41,244 nt of DNA from an uncultured Acinetobacter sp. Lineage in GTDB: Bacteria; Pseudomonadota; Gammaproteobacteria; Pseudomonadales; Moraxellaceae. A model generated the notes under the pieces. That model had not been told where the DNA came from. It saw only the letters and a list, made by a program, of their open reading frames with translations, and searched no databases. Below are positions 1-11,423 of the stretch, piece after piece. The stretch covers positions 1 through 41,244 of the forward strand of contig NZ_CANQLZ010000023.1 of assembly GCF_947624825.1 (NCBI RefSeq), in the 5' to 3' direction. The position numbers and the translations under genes are program-made. Position 1 is the first letter of the stretch; each line of letters starts with the position of its first letter.

Positions 1-1098
1 GCTCAAATCGACGGTTTCCAAACTCACGTTGTGCCAATTATTGCCGACATCGATGCAGGTTTTGGTAACGAAGAAGCAACTTACTTACTTGCTAAGAAAA
101 TGATCGAAGCGGGTGCGTGTGCCCTACAAATCGAAAACCAAGTTTCTGATGCGAAACAATGTGGTCACCAAGCAGGTAAAGTTACTGTTCCACATGAAGA
201 TTTCATCGCTAAAATCCATGCATTACGTTATGCATTCTTAGAAATGGGTCTTGATGACGGTATCATCGTTGCGCGTACTGACTCTGAAGGCGCTGACTTG
301 ACTCAAAAAATCCCTGTGGTTAAAGAGCCAGGCGACATCGCTTCTCAATACATCAGCTACTTAGAAACTTCTGAAATTGACATCGCTGATGCTCAAGAAG
401 ACGAAATCTTAATCAAGCGTGATGGTAAATTACACCGTCCTAAGCGTCTTGCTTCTGGTCTTTATCAGTTCCGTGAAGGCACGCAAATTGACCGCGTTGT
501 ACTTGACTGTGTGTCTAGCTTACAAAACGGTGCTGACCTTCTTTGGATCGAAACTGCAACGCCAAACGTTGACGAAATCGCTCACATGGTAAACCGTGTA
601 CGTGAAACAGTGCCAAATGCGAAACTTGTTTATAACAACTCGCCTTCGTTCAACTGGACTTTAAACTTCCGTCAACAAGCGTATGACCGTTGGGTTGCTG
701 AAGGTAAAGACGTATCGGCTTACGACCGTGCTAAGTTAATGAGCGCTGAGTACGATGCAACTGAACTTGCTGCTGATGCTGATGAGAAAGTACGTACATT
801 CCAAGCGGATGCTTCTCGTGAAGCGGGTGTGTTCCATCACTTGATCACACTTCCGACTTACCACACAGCTGCTTTGTCTACACATGAGCTTGCTCAAGGT
901 TACTTCGGTTCTGAAGGTATGTTGGCTTATGTTGCTGGCGTACAACGTAAAGAAATCCGTGGTTCAATCGCTTGTGTTAAACACCAAGCAATGGCGGGTT
1001 CTGATATCGGTGATGATCACAAAGAAATCTTCTCTGGTGACAATGCACTTAAAGCACATGATGATGCTAAAAACACCATGAACCAATTCTCAGCTTAA
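1..1098 (+). CDS. aceA: Isocitrate lyase, C-terminal part (5' truncated)
   Basis: The frame is open from base 1, so the gene begins upstream and only its last 365 codons are present. Isocitrate lyase splits isocitrate into glyoxylate and succinate in the glyoxylate shunt, needed for growth on acetate or fatty acids. The text shows the ADIDAGFGN stretch and the family signature around KQCGHQ, whose Cys is the catalytic residue, followed by the TATPN and NNSPSFNW segments. The sequence fits the long bacterial isocitrate lyase type. A strong hairpin terminator follows the stop by about 23 bases. Its promoter and any regulator lie outside the window. Identification is secure; only the N-terminus is missing. 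Confidence 0.96.
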   Translation, partial: AQIDGFQTHVVPIIADIDAGFGNEEATYLLAKKMIEAGACALQIENQVSDAKQCGHQAGKVTVPHEDFIAKIHALRYAFLEMGLDDGIIVARTDSEGADLTQKIPVVKEPGDIASQYISYLETSEIDIADAQEDEILIKRDGKLHRPKRLASGLYQFREGTQIDRVVLDCVSSLQNGADLLWIETATPNVDEIAHMVNRVRETVPNAKLVYNNSPSFNWTLNFRQQAYDRWVAEGKDVSAYDRAKLMSAEYDATELAADADEKVRTFQADASREAGVFHHLITLPTYHTAALSTHELAQGYFGSEGMLAYVAGVQRKEIRGSIACVKHQAMAGSDIGDDHKEIFSGDNALKAHDDAKNTMNQFSA

Positions 1099-1121
1099 TT
1101 TCTTAAGCTTTGATGGAGCCT

Positions 1122-1149
1122 AAAAAACCCAGCTTCGGCTGGGTTTTTT
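1122..1149. terminator. Bidirectional rho-independent terminator
   Basis: A stem AACCCAGC / GCTGGGTT with a TTCG tetraloop is flanked by an A-run on the left and a T-run on the right, so it works in both directions. It sits between the convergent isocitrate lyase and NlpE-like genes. Confidence 0.93.
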
Positions 1150-1157
1150 CTTAAGTA

Positions 1158-1613
1158 TTAATTTAATTCTTTTACCAATTTATAATTGAGTTGGCTATCA
1201 AACGCCTCACCAGTGTGCATATCTCTGAGTTCAATAAAATTGTCGCCTACAAAGAACTTACGATTTTGTCCTTGGCTATCCAAAGTAATCACATTGTTGT
1301 TTGAATCAAAAGTAAACTGACCTTTGTATTTGGCCTCTTGAGTGTTTTTGCCCAAATATTCTTCTGACAATTCATAGCTATTATCAGCATTTAACTCAAG
1401 CTCAGTTTCAATACCATTACAATCTGCACAAGGCAATACACCCTTGTAATCACCGACCCAGTTTAAATTGTTTACAGTTGGCGTTTGATGGGTATTCATG
1501 TCTGTTTGGCTATTGGTGTTTGGTGCAGTGGTTGAAGGGGTTTCGTTCGGTTTAGAACAAGCACTGAGCGCAACAGCACTCGCGATACACATACACAGTA
1601 GGATATTTTTCAT
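1158..1613 (-). CDS. NlpE N-terminal-domain lipoprotein
   Basis: This encodes a 151-residue exported lipoprotein. The start was set at MKNILLCMC because it gives a compact signal peptide ending in a lipobox (ALSAC); an upstream in-frame start would add 14 charged residues before it. After a Ser/Thr/Asn/Pro-rich spacer comes a domain with the GVLPCADCNGI motif, the CxxC pattern of the NlpE N-terminal domain. In E. coli, NlpE is an outer-membrane lipoprotein that activates the Cpx envelope stress response and is linked to copper and surface sensing. This protein has only the N-terminal barrel and lacks the C-terminal OB-like domain of the 236-residue E. coli protein. A sensing role is inference. 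Confidence 0.8.
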   Translation of the reverse strand: MKNILLCMCIASAVALSACSKPNETPSTTAPNTNSQTDMNTHQTPTVNNLNWVGDYKGVLPCADCNGIETELELNADNSYELSEEYLGKNTQEAKYKGQFTFDSNNNVITLDSQGQNRKFFVGDNFIELRDMHTGEAFDSQLNYKLVKELN

Positions 1614-1814
1614 GTTGACTCGATTTTTAAGGTAGATCACATGAATTTTGGTCAAAATTTGGCGTGTCTATTGTGCTTTTTTTGTGCAAATCATGTACTT
1701 TTTCTACAACCAAGACCTCCTTTAAACAGCCAGCAACTGCTATTTTTTGAAAGCCACTGATCTTTAGCATGAAGCTTGCTAAACTAAGCCTTAGATAAAA
1801 TTTGAGACAGTCGT

Positions 1815-2393
1815 GTGTTTGAGAAGTTAGCAGAACGTAGCTTGAATGCTTTAGGTTGGCAGGTGGATAACCATTGGCCATTAGATCTTGACCAGTGTGT
1901 CATGATTGCAGCGCCGCATACCAGTAATTGGGATGCCTTATACGCGCGTTTGGCACTTAAAGCGTTAGGTGTGAATGTTCGTATCACCATTAAAGATAGC
2001 TATATGAAGTTACCTTTTGGTCCATTTGTACGTGCAATGGGGGGTATTGGAATTAATCGTAACCCTAAGCAACCGGGTGAAGCGCGTCCAAGTATGGTTC
2101 AGGTGATGAGTGATTTATTTAATACGCATCCAAAATTGGTGATGTTGGTCACCCCTGAAGGTACGCGGAGTAAACAAGAACAATGGAAAACCGGCTTTTA
2201 CCATATTGCTTTAAATGCGGGTGTACCAATTGCACTGGCTTATATGGATTATGCCAAGCAAAAAACTGGTGTGGGTAAAATCATTTATCCAAGTGGTGAT
2301 ATGCAGCAAGATATGCGTGAAATTATGGAATTTTATGCCAATATTAGTCCAAAATTTCCAGATCAGTTTAGTCTAGATCGCCGTTATTTATAA
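1815..2393 (+). CDS. PlsC-family 1-acyl-glycerol-3-phosphate acyltransferase-like protein
   Basis: This encodes a 192-residue acyltransferase beginning with GTG. It contains the HxxxxD catalytic motif (HTSNWD) near residue 35 and the PEGTRS motif near residue 115, both hallmarks of the PlsC/LPLAT superfamily that transfers acyl groups to glycerol-phosphate or similar acceptors at the inner membrane. There is no obvious transmembrane helix, and it is shorter than canonical PlsC (about 245 residues), so it belongs to the short subgroup whose substrate is uncertain. The gene stands alone and ends at a bidirectional hairpin shared with the convergent lipoprotein gene. The family is clear; the exact substrate is not. 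Confidence 0.85.
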   Translation: MFEKLAERSLNALGWQVDNHWPLDLDQCVMIAAPHTSNWDALYARLALKALGVNVRITIKDSYMKLPFGPFVRAMGGIGINRNPKQPGEARPSMVQVMSDLFNTHPKLVMLVTPEGTRSKQEQWKTGFYHIALNAGVPIALAYMDYAKQKTGVGKIIYPSGDMQQDMREIMEFYANISPKFPDQFSLDRRYL

Positions 2394-2396
2394 AAA

Positions 2397-2418
2397 AAAC
2401 AGGGCGTAAGCCCTGTTT
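2397..2418. terminator. Bidirectional terminator
   Basis: The stem AAACAGGGC / GCCCTGTTT has a short GTAA loop and an A-run on the left. It lies between the convergent acyltransferase and small lipoprotein genes, whose stop codons are only about 27 bases apart. Confidence 0.85.
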
Positions 2419-2420
2419 GC

Positions 2421-2747
2421 TTAAGGTCGATCTATAGGTAAACCACCAAGCGACTGACAGGCTGTATGGTACTTTTGATATTGTTCCTCAATCATTTCAG
2501 ACAATGGCAAATGTAAATCATAGTCACCGGCTTTATAACGGTTTAGATAGGCTTCGGCTTTTTCACGACTGTTGGCTAAACTTTGTTGGTGATAGCTGGT
2601 CATGGCACTATGTGCAATATGGTGGCTTTCGACATTCAGACATTGAAACTGTGCCAACAGTGCTTCAGCACGTTGAATTTCTTGGGATGCACCAAACATG
2701 CAGCCACTAAACAGCAATAGACTGCTGATGATAAAACCAAGTCGCAT
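2421..2747 (-). CDS. Small hypothetical lipoprotein
   Basis: This encodes a 108-residue protein that I do not recognise. It has an N-terminal hydrophobic segment (FIISSLLLF) ending in a lipobox-like SGC with Cys at residue 16, so it is probably exported and lipidated. The mature part is helical-looking and rich in Gln, His and Ala, with a YHQQSLANSREKAEAYL stretch, and has a second Cys near residue 36 and a third near residue 97 that could form a disulfide. It is convergent with the acyltransferase gene and shares its terminator. About 280 bases without a recognisable gene follow on its 5' side. Confidence 0.7.
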   Translation of the reverse strand: MRLGFIISSLLLFSGCMFGASQEIQRAEALLAQFQCLNVESHHIAHSAMTSYHQQSLANSREKAEAYLNRYKAGDYDLHLPLSEMIEEQYQKYHTACQSLGGLPIDRP

Positions 2748-3029
2748 AACAATGATTTAAACAATAAGATGCTGCTATTGTATAAATAATTATGAAAATA
2801 ATGTTCGGCTTTTGATTGTTTGGTCAATAAATAGCAACCGCATTCACATAAAATATGACAAAAGCCTTAGCAGTGATCAAGTTTTGTTTACTTATCTGAC
2901 ATACTCAATAAGCGCAGTAGCAGAGCACAAAAATGATGAGTCGTCATAATTTGTTTAAATCAACATGGTTTTAAGCTTAATCAATTTAAAAGTCAGGGTT
3001 GAACGTTGAGCGCTATTTAAACCAAGCCA

Positions 3030-3587
3030 CTATGGATTTTGCTTTTGGTATAAGCCTGCACGTACCGTACCGGCCTTGGTATTTTTAACCAAATGCCATG
3101 TGTTGGGTAAAACCAATTGGCTTAAATCACGATCTGCTTCAACATAAATAAAGGCTTGGTTGGCAATTAAAGGATCAGCCAATTGAGCCAATTCTTGCCA
3201 TAAATTTAAACTGTACGGCGGGTCTAAAAACACTAAGTCAAAAGATTGCTTTAAGCTTGAAATGGCTTGCTGTGCCGTGGCAACTTTTAACTGGGCGCGC
3301 TGATTGGTAATTTTAAGCAGCTCTAAATTCTTTCTTAAAAAATTGGCTTGTTCAACGTTGGGTTCAATCATGACTACATTGCTAGCACCACGCGATAATG
3401 CTTCAAAACTCAACGCGCCTGAACCGGTACACAGATCTAAAACCTGCGCATTTTGAACATCCCACATTAACCAATTAAATAAGGTTTCACGCACACGGTC
3501 AGGTGTTGGACGTAAACCCTCAATGCTGGCAAAGGGTAGTTGGCGACGTTTCCATTCGCCACCAATAATACGTAATTGGTTTTTCAT
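3030..3587 (-). CDS. rsmD: 16S rRNA (guanine(966)-N2)-methyltransferase RsmD
   Basis: This encodes a 185-residue SAM-dependent methyltransferase. It opens with the family signature RIIGGEWKRR, followed by RPTPDRVRETLFNWL, the SAM-binding loop LDLCTGSGALSFEALSRGA near residue 51, and the catalytic LDPPY motif near residue 120 typical of N2-guanine methyltransferases. RsmD methylates G966 of 16S rRNA in the assembled 30S subunit. The ATG lies 2 bases after the mrdA stop, so the two genes are one transcript and probably translationally coupled. I see no terminator after its stop. Confidence 0.95.
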   Translation of the reverse strand: MKNQLRIIGGEWKRRQLPFASIEGLRPTPDRVRETLFNWLMWDVQNAQVLDLCTGSGALSFEALSRGASNVVMIEPNVEQANFLRKNLELLKITNQRAQLKVATAQQAISSLKQSFDLVFLDPPYSLNLWQELAQLADPLIANQAFIYVEADRDLSQLVLPNTWHLVKNTKAGTVRAGLYQKQNP

Positions 3588-3589
3588 GT

Positions 3590-5569
3590 TTAATCTCGGT
3601 TAGTAGGCGTGGTGGTATTGGGTACAGCCGCTTGGTCGGCTTGTAATACATTGTTGCCACTTGGGAGTTCACTTGGCTTTAAGCCGGCGGTCATTAGGCC
3701 ACCGCTTACTTGAGCGGCATCAGGACGAATCGGTTGCTCATCACGTTTAAGTAGCCAATAGTCAAAAATAGGACGTGCAAGTGCAGTTGCCGCACTACCA
3801 CCACGGCCATTTTCTAAAATGACTGCAATGGCAATTTGCGGTTTTTCAGCAGGGGCAAAGCCTACAAATAAACCATGGTCAAGTTGACGTTCATTGAGTA
3901 AGGCTTCGTTATAGCGTTTGCCTTGTGCAATACTTTTAACCTGTGCTGTACCAGTTTTACCGGCAATTTGATATTGCAACCCACTTTTAATGCCTTTACC
4001 TGTACCTGACTGAATCACGTCAACCATGGCATCACGCATTTTGATCCAATCTTCAGCTTTGCCATTAAAGTCAATGCTGCCATTGGTACCATTATGGACT
4101 TTAAAGTTTTTGGCGCCACGGCTTTCACGTAGCACATGAGGGGTAACTTTTAAGCCTTGATTGGCAGTAATGGCAGTGGCCATCGCCAATTGTAGGGGAG
4201 TGGAGGTAAAGGCACCTTGTCCAATACTCACCGAAATGGTTTCACCTTTAAGCCATTTGGCATCACGGGTGCGCAGCTTCCAAGCAGGGTTAGGATACAA
4301 ACCGGAACTTTCACTCGGCAAATCCACACCGGTTTTTTCACCAAATCCGAACTGACGCATCCATGCATCCATTTTTTCAATGCCCATACGATAAGACAAG
4401 ACATAAAAGTAGGTATCACAAGACACCACTTGGGCTTTATGCATATTGACAGTGCCATGACCTGATTTTTTATGGTCACGGAAACGGTGGCTGTCGCCCG
4501 GTAAAGTAAAGTAACCTGGGTCTGAAATGGCCGTTTGCCAATTGACATAACCATAATGAATGCCGCCTAAACCAAACATCGGTTTAATGGTAGAGCCGGG
4601 TGGATAAACCCCTTGTACTGCACGGTTATATAAGGGCTGATCAAGGTTGTCGCGTAGTGCTGAATAATCTTTATGGCTAATACCGGTCACAAATAAGTTA
4701 GGGTTAAAACTTGGGCTAGACACTAAAGCTAAAATTTCGCCTGTATTGGGGTCCATGGCCACAATGGCACCACGGCGACCTGCCAATTGTTGTGAAGCCA
4801 CCACTTGTAAACCATAGTCAAGCGATAAAAATAAATCATTCCCCCGAATGGGATCTTTACGCCCTAAATGGCGCAATACGTTACCAAAAGCATCGGCCTC
4901 GACCGATTCATTGCCCGGTACGCCATGCAATAAATCTTCATATGATTTTTCAACCCCAATCTTGCCAATTAAGTTGGTGCCGGCATACGCATCTTTATCA
5001 ATTTTTTTGAGTTCTTTATCGTTAATACGCCCCACATAGCCAATCACATGGGCAAATAAATCACCATGTGGGTAATAGCGCGTCATTTGCGTTTCAATAT
5101 TTACACCGGGAAATTGATATTTAATTTCGCTAAATCTGGCAATGTCTTGTTCAGTTAAATTGAGCTTAATCGCCACACGTTCAGTTTTTCGAGAGGTTTT
5201 AATACGGCTTTGAAAACCTTTAATATCCTCTTCGCTTAACGCTAAAACTGGTGTTAAGCGCGCTAAAGTAGCCTCAATGTCGTCAACATCAGCGCGGCTG
5301 AGCGTTGCTGAAAATACTGGATAATTATCGGCCAATAACACGCCATTACGGTCATAAATATAACCACGTGCAGGGGCGAGCGGTTGCAAGCGAATGCGGT
5401 TTTTATCAGAGGCAGTATGAAATTCTTCATAACTGACAATTTGCAAATAGGCATAGCGAGACACCAACAGCAATAAAAAAAACGCCACAATCCCCATGGC
5501 AATAAAGACACGATTGCGAAAAATGCGCTTTTCCTGTTGGACATTTTTAAGGGGCAAGTGCTGTTTCAT
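3590..5569 (-). CDS. mrdA: Penicillin-binding protein 2 (peptidoglycan DD-transpeptidase)
   Basis: This encodes a 659-residue class B PBP, the elongasome transpeptidase that crosslinks side-wall peptidoglycan with RodA. The start was taken at the ATG giving MKQHLPLKN; a TTG two codons upstream is possible but has no better ribosome site. There is a single membrane anchor near residues 22-42 (VFIAMGIVAFFLLLLV), then a PBP dimerisation domain with RGYIYDRNG. The transpeptidase domain has the active-site Ser in PGSTIKP (about residue 326), the SCD triad and KTGTAQ. The C-terminal tail after about residue 610 is Pro/Asn/Thr-rich. It is followed directly by rsmD. No rodA is adjacent in this window. 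Confidence 0.96.
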   Translation of the reverse strand: MKQHLPLKNVQQEKRIFRNRVFIAMGIVAFFLLLLVSRYAYLQIVSYEEFHTASDKNRIRLQPLAPARGYIYDRNGVLLADNYPVFSATLSRADVDDIEATLARLTPVLALSEEDIKGFQSRIKTSRKTERVAIKLNLTEQDIARFSEIKYQFPGVNIETQMTRYYPHGDLFAHVIGYVGRINDKELKKIDKDAYAGTNLIGKIGVEKSYEDLLHGVPGNESVEADAFGNVLRHLGRKDPIRGNDLFLSLDYGLQVVASQQLAGRRGAIVAMDPNTGEILALVSSPSFNPNLFVTGISHKDYSALRDNLDQPLYNRAVQGVYPPGSTIKPMFGLGGIHYGYVNWQTAISDPGYFTLPGDSHRFRDHKKSGHGTVNMHKAQVVSCDTYFYVLSYRMGIEKMDAWMRQFGFGEKTGVDLPSESSGLYPNPAWKLRTRDAKWLKGETISVSIGQGAFTSTPLQLAMATAITANQGLKVTPHVLRESRGAKNFKVHNGTNGSIDFNGKAEDWIKMRDAMVDVIQSGTGKGIKSGLQYQIAGKTGTAQVKSIAQGKRYNEALLNERQLDHGLFVGFAPAEKPQIAIAVILENGRGGSAATALARPIFDYWLLKRDEQPIRPDAAQVSGGLMTAGLKPSELPSGNNVLQADQAAVPNTTTPTNRD

Positions 5570-5759
5570 ACACAATCGGCTTTTAAATGAGGCGAAAAAC
5601 GAAGAGCACTATTCTAGCGCATATGCTGCAATTTTGCGTGACTTGATCAAATCTTTTCATAATGAAGTTGATAAAAAATCAAGCTCTAGGCTTTGCAGTT
5701 TAAATGAAAGATATCTGCTTTATATTAAGTGTAGTAATACATTTTCTTAACACAGTTAA

Positions 5760-5789
5760 GTGACGCCTGATTCAAAAAATGGTTATGAT
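5760..5789 (+). promoter_or_regulatory. Candidate sigma70 promoter for the DUF445 gene
   Basis: A TATGAT -10 box is preceded, 18 bases upstream, by GTGACG, a weak match to TTGACA. It lies about 65 bases before the DUF445 start in the 280-base gap divergent from mrdA. The -10 is good and the -35 poor. Confidence 0.35.
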
Positions 5790-5852
5790 AGAGCAGCTTA
5801 ATGAACTGTAATTTTAGCTGTTACGTCACCCAACCTGCTTTGGAATCCTTAC

Positions 5853-7169
5853 ATGCTTGAGTACATCCATGAACTATGGCTTGCATTTTTAAATCGACCT
5901 GATTTTTGGGGTGTAATGAGTATTGTACCTGTCACTGCATTTGTGACATGGGCGCATGTATGGATGGCACTCAAAATGGTATTTTTCCCAGTTAATTTTT
6001 GGGGCTTTCATATCGGTCCTATTCCTGTGGGTTGGCAGGGGATTGTGCCACGCAAAGCGGGGCATATCTCAGGGGTGATTACCGACAATGCCTTGTCAAA
6101 ATTAGGGTCCTTACAAGAATTTTTACATGCCATGGACCCTGACGAAATGGCAGACATCATTGGTATGCAAATTGATGCCGACTTAGAAACCTTAATTGAA
6201 GAGGTCATGCTTGAGCGTAATCCCATTTTATGGGAAAACGTACCTTATGCCATTAAACGCCGAATTTTTGCGCAAGCTCATAAACAACTGCCCAACATTT
6301 TAAAAGAATTGGTTACCGAATTGACCCTGAACGTGGAAAATTTGGTTGATATGCGTGAAATGATTGTGCGTCGTATGGAAGGTGACCGTCGTTTAATGGT
6401 GCGTATGTTTTTAACGGTCGGTCAAAAAGAAATTAACTTCATTTGGCATATCAGTGCATTGATTGGGGTGGTGTTTGGTCTGATCCAAATGGTGATTTGG
6501 TTTGTGGTGCCATGGCATTGGACAGTGCCTATTTGGGCGGCAATTTGGGGTTTACTCACCAACTGGATTGCCATTTGGATGGTGTTTAATCCCATGCTGC
6601 CACATCCGGTACGTTATCCGCAATTTTTTACCCGTACCCAAGATCATCAATTTCCTTGGATCAAACCGATTGTGCCGCGTATGGGCACTTACAACATTCA
6701 AGGCGCGTTTATGAAGCGTCAAGATGAAGTGTCTACTGTATTTGCCAAGATCGTGACCGAAGAGCTCATTACTTTAAAAACCATTATGACTGAAATGATG
6801 TATGGTAGTCGTAAAGATCGTACACGTCGCATCGTCAAGCGACATATCAACCAAATTATGGATACGCCATTGGTGCGGACCACTTTACAGCTGTCTTTGG
6901 GCCCAAAAGAGTATGCAAAGCTCAAGACAGACTTGATTGATCGTTCAATTGAAATTACGATGGTGCCTGTATGCGACCCAGCCTTTAATGCGAGCCGTGC
7001 ACAGAAAATCTATCAAATGTTCCGTGAACGTATTCGAGACCTAACGCCACAAGAGTTTCAGAATTTGTTACGTCCTGCATTTCAAGAAGACGAATGGATT
7101 TTGATTGTATTGGGGGGGGTAACCGGATTCTTAGCCGGCTTAATACATTTGTTTGTGGCTTTCTTATAA
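5853..7169 (+). CDS. DUF445 family membrane protein
   Basis: This encodes a 438-residue protein of the DUF445 family, whose function is not established. It has an N-terminal hydrophobic segment (residues 20-45), two close segments in the middle (about 200-225 and 230-250, rich in Trp) and a C-terminal helix (about 415-435), with long soluble stretches between. The family repeat-like pieces GWQGIVPRKAG and FWGFHIGPIPVG near residue 50 and the conserved RYPQFFTRTQDHQFPWIKPIVP region near 250 are visible. The ATG is 66 bases upstream of adk with no terminator between, so the two may be co-transcribed. A cell-envelope role is only inference from topology. Confidence 0.85.
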   Translation: MLEYIHELWLAFLNRPDFWGVMSIVPVTAFVTWAHVWMALKMVFFPVNFWGFHIGPIPVGWQGIVPRKAGHISGVITDNALSKLGSLQEFLHAMDPDEMADIIGMQIDADLETLIEEVMLERNPILWENVPYAIKRRIFAQAHKQLPNILKELVTELTLNVENLVDMREMIVRRMEGDRRLMVRMFLTVGQKEINFIWHISALIGVVFGLIQMVIWFVVPWHWTVPIWAAIWGLLTNWIAIWMVFNPMLPHPVRYPQFFTRTQDHQFPWIKPIVPRMGTYNIQGAFMKRQDEVSTVFAKIVTEELITLKTIMTEMMYGSRKDRTRRIVKRHINQIMDTPLVRTTLQLSLGPKEYAKLKTDLIDRSIEITMVPVCDPAFNASRAQKIYQMFRERIRDLTPQEFQNLLRPAFQEDEWILIVLGGVTGFLAGLIHLFVAFL

Positions 7170-7181
7170 AATCGATGCTGA

Positions 7182-7895
<714 letters not shown>

Positions 7896-7917
7896 GTTTT
7901 TGACTTGTTTTGACATT

Positions 7918-7951
7918 AAAAGAGTCCTAAGTCATATTAGGGCTCTTTTTT
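7918..7951 (+). terminator. Terminator after adk
   Basis: The stem AGAGTCCTAA / TTAGGGCTCT (one G-T pair) has a GTCATA-type loop and is followed by a run of T. It starts about 22 bases after the adk stop. Confidence 0.9.
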
Positions 7952-7970
7952 ATTGTGTTGAGAGTTAGGT

Positions 7971-8156
7971 GTGCTAAAAGTTGGTGCGATTGTGTTAGTC
8001 GTCGTCGGTTTAATTCTATTATTCGGCCTGATTTACATCAGTTTTAAAATGTTACGTCAAACCCAACAGCAACAGCGTGATGTGGGCAGCTCAAAGCAAT
8101 ATAAAATTCATCCTAAATTGCAACAACAGCGCGATAAACAGCAGCAAGACAAATAA
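7971..8156 (+). CDS. Small single-pass membrane protein
   Basis: This encodes a 61-residue protein starting with GTG. One transmembrane helix fills residues 4-27 (VGAIVLVVVGLILLFGLIYI), followed by a basic, Gln-rich cytoplasmic tail (TQQQQRDVG and QQQRDKQQQDK). I do not recognise the family. The GTG sits about 20 bases after the adk terminator, with AGTTAGGT just before it as a weak ribosome site. It is convergent with nth, and the two share a hairpin. The clean membrane helix followed by a charged tail supports a real gene, though short. Confidence 0.65.
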   Translation: MLKVGAIVLVVVGLILLFGLIYISFKMLRQTQQQQRDVGSSKQYKIHPKLQQQRDKQQQDK

Positions 8157-8165
8157 CCAAACCTA

Positions 8166-8199
8166 AAAAAATATCGATGGCTTAAGCATCGATATTTTT
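8166..8199. terminator. Bidirectional terminator overlapping the nth stop
   Basis: The perfect stem ATATCGATG / CATCGATAT, with an A-run left and T-run right, lies between two convergent genes. The nth stop codon is in its loop. Confidence 0.85.
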
Positions 8200-8889
8200 G
8201 ACCATAATGGGTTTACTGGCGCCAAAATCAAAACGATCTGGCCAATTGCAGACATCGCTGACCACGCATTCATGGCATTTGGGTTTACGGGCAATGCAGC
8301 AATAACGCCCATGTAAAATCAGCCAATGGTGCGCATCGAGCATAAATTCTTTGGGAATTACTTTAAGTAGACGTTGCTCAACTTCAAGTACATCTTTACC
8401 TAAAGCTAATCCTGTGCGATTGCCTAAACGAAAAATATGCGTATCGACCGCCATCGTGGGTTGCCCAAATGCTGTGTTAAGCACCACATTGGCAGTTTTA
8501 CGCCCAACACCGGGTAGGGCTTCTAAATCTTTACGATTACTTGGCACTTGGCTGTTATGCAAATTTATCAACATTTTGCAGGCCTTAATCACATTTTCAG
8601 CCTTAGAATTATAGAGCCCAATGGTTTTAATATAATGTTTTAAACCTTCAACGCCCAAGGCATAAATGGCTTCGGGTGTATTGGCTACTGGAAATAACTT
8701 ATCGGTGGCTTTATTGACACTGACATCGGTGGCTTGTGCTGATAAAGTGACGGCAACCAACAGTTCAAAAGGACTCGAAAAGTTCAGTTCAGTTTGTGGA
8801 TGTGGACGTTGTTCACGTAAACGTTCAAAAAAAATCTGTACTTGCTTTTTGGTCATGTTTTTTACAGGTTGAGCACGAGCATTTAACAT
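8182..8889 (-). CDS. nth: Endonuclease III (bifunctional DNA glycosylase / AP lyase)
   Basis: This encodes a 235-residue base-excision repair enzyme that removes oxidised pyrimidines and nicks at abasic sites. It has the helix-hairpin-helix LPGVGRKTANVV with the catalytic Lys, the catalytic Asp in AVDTHIFR, and the C-terminal [4Fe-4S] ligand set C-x6-C-x2-C-x5-C near residues 197-215. The start has an AGGAG site 6 bases upstream, inside the end of the preceding gene, so this N-terminus (about 20 residues longer than E. coli Nth) is favoured. The ATG is 1 base from the RnfB-like stop, meaning tight coupling. In E. coli, nth is likewise the last gene of the rsx/rnf operon. Confidence 0.96.
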   Translation of the reverse strand: MLNARAQPVKNMTKKQVQIFFERLREQRPHPQTELNFSSPFELLVAVTLSAQATDVSVNKATDKLFPVANTPEAIYALGVEGLKHYIKTIGLYNSKAENVIKACKMLINLHNSQVPSNRKDLEALPGVGRKTANVVLNTAFGQPTMAVDTHIFRLGNRTGLALGKDVLEVEQRLLKVIPKEFMLDAHHWLILHGRYCCIARKPKCHECVVSDVCNWPDRFDFGASKPIMVKNIDA

Positions 8890-8890
8890 C

Positions 8891-9682
8891 TTAAGCTCCT
8901 AATGCATGTAACTGTTGCTGTAAATCCTGCAATAAGGCACGTTTGCTGGCATCATCACGTACAGTTAATTGTTTTTCTAATTTTTTAATTTGCGTGCGTA
9001 ATTTGGCAAGCTCAATGGTGCTCTTTGTGTCCAAGGTTGCCAATAAGTCACGCTTTTTCTGTGCAACTTCAATATGCGGTGTGTGCACGTCATTTTGTGT
9101 TAATTGTGCAAAAAGTTGGGTATTAATTTCAGCACGTACTACAGGTCCTTTACGGTCAAGCTGACGTTTTTCTTCGCGTTGGATATGGGCGTAATATCGG
9201 GCACGCAAATCATTTTGCTGGGCAATACGGATGTCTTCGGACGGCAAGGGATCGGGGTCTGGAATTAAATCAATGCAATCAACAGGGCAAGGTGCGATAC
9301 ATAACTCGCAACCTGTACATAAATCTGATAACACGCTATGCATGAGTTTACCTGCACCCAAAATGGCATCTACAGGGCAGGCGCTGATGCATTTGGTGCA
9401 GCCAATACATTCATCTTCACGTATAACCGCCTTCATTTGCTGCGGACGGCCATCCACTTGGATAGGCCATGCACTCGGCTCAGCCTCAAGTTGAGGGCGC
9501 TTGAGCAGCCTTGCAAGCGCATTTGCAACAGGTTGACCACCGGGTACACATTTATTGGCAGCTTCTCCCTCAGTAATAGCCTTGGCATACGGTAAACAGC
9601 CATCACGATGGCCACATAGACCACATTGAGTTTGCGGCAACAGATGATCAATTTGTTGAATGAGAGAGATTTGAGCGTTCAT
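8891..9682 (-). CDS. RnfB/RsxB-like iron-sulfur protein, orphan
   Basis: This encodes a 263-residue protein with three iron-sulfur modules. An Fes-type cluster uses Cys 20, 23, 29 and 45 ([11 protein letters not shown] then KCVPGG). Two ferredoxin clusters follow at Cys 92-102 ([12 protein letters not shown]) and Cys 122-132 ([12 protein letters not shown]). The layout is that of RnfB, the soluble-face ferredoxin subunit of the Rnf/Rsx electron-transport complex. The N-terminal membrane helix of RnfB is absent, and residues 155-263 form a charged, coiled-coil-like tail. No rnfA, C, D, G or E gene lies next to it. It is 1 base upstream of nth. Electron transfer is sure; the partner is unknown. 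Confidence 0.85.
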   Translation of the reverse strand: MNAQISLIQQIDHLLPQTQCGLCGHRDGCLPYAKAITEGEAANKCVPGGQPVANALARLLKRPQLEAEPSAWPIQVDGRPQQMKAVIREDECIGCTKCISACPVDAILGAGKLMHSVLSDLCTGCELCIAPCPVDCIDLIPDPDPLPSEDIRIAQQNDLRARYYAHIQREEKRQLDRKGPVVRAEINTQLFAQLTQNDVHTPHIEVAQKKRDLLATLDTKSTIELAKLRTQIKKLEKQLTVRDDASKRALLQDLQQQLHALGA

Positions 9683-11365
<1,683 letters not shown>

Positions 11366-11382
11366 TTTTTAATTGGTAAAGC

Positions 11383-11413
11383 AAAAAAAACCGCTCAATT
11401 GAGCGGTTTTTTT
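11383..11413. terminator. Bidirectional terminator after gdhA
   Basis: A perfect palindrome, AAACCGCTCAATTGAGCGGTTT, is flanked by A- and T-runs. It serves gdhA and the convergent lipoprotein gene. Confidence 0.95.
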
Positions 11414-11423
11414 ATGACGTGAT

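Noticed and set aside
2748..3029. Possible small gene between the small lipoprotein and rsmD
   Set aside because: Only frames of about 13 codons are present, without a ribosome site or terminator.
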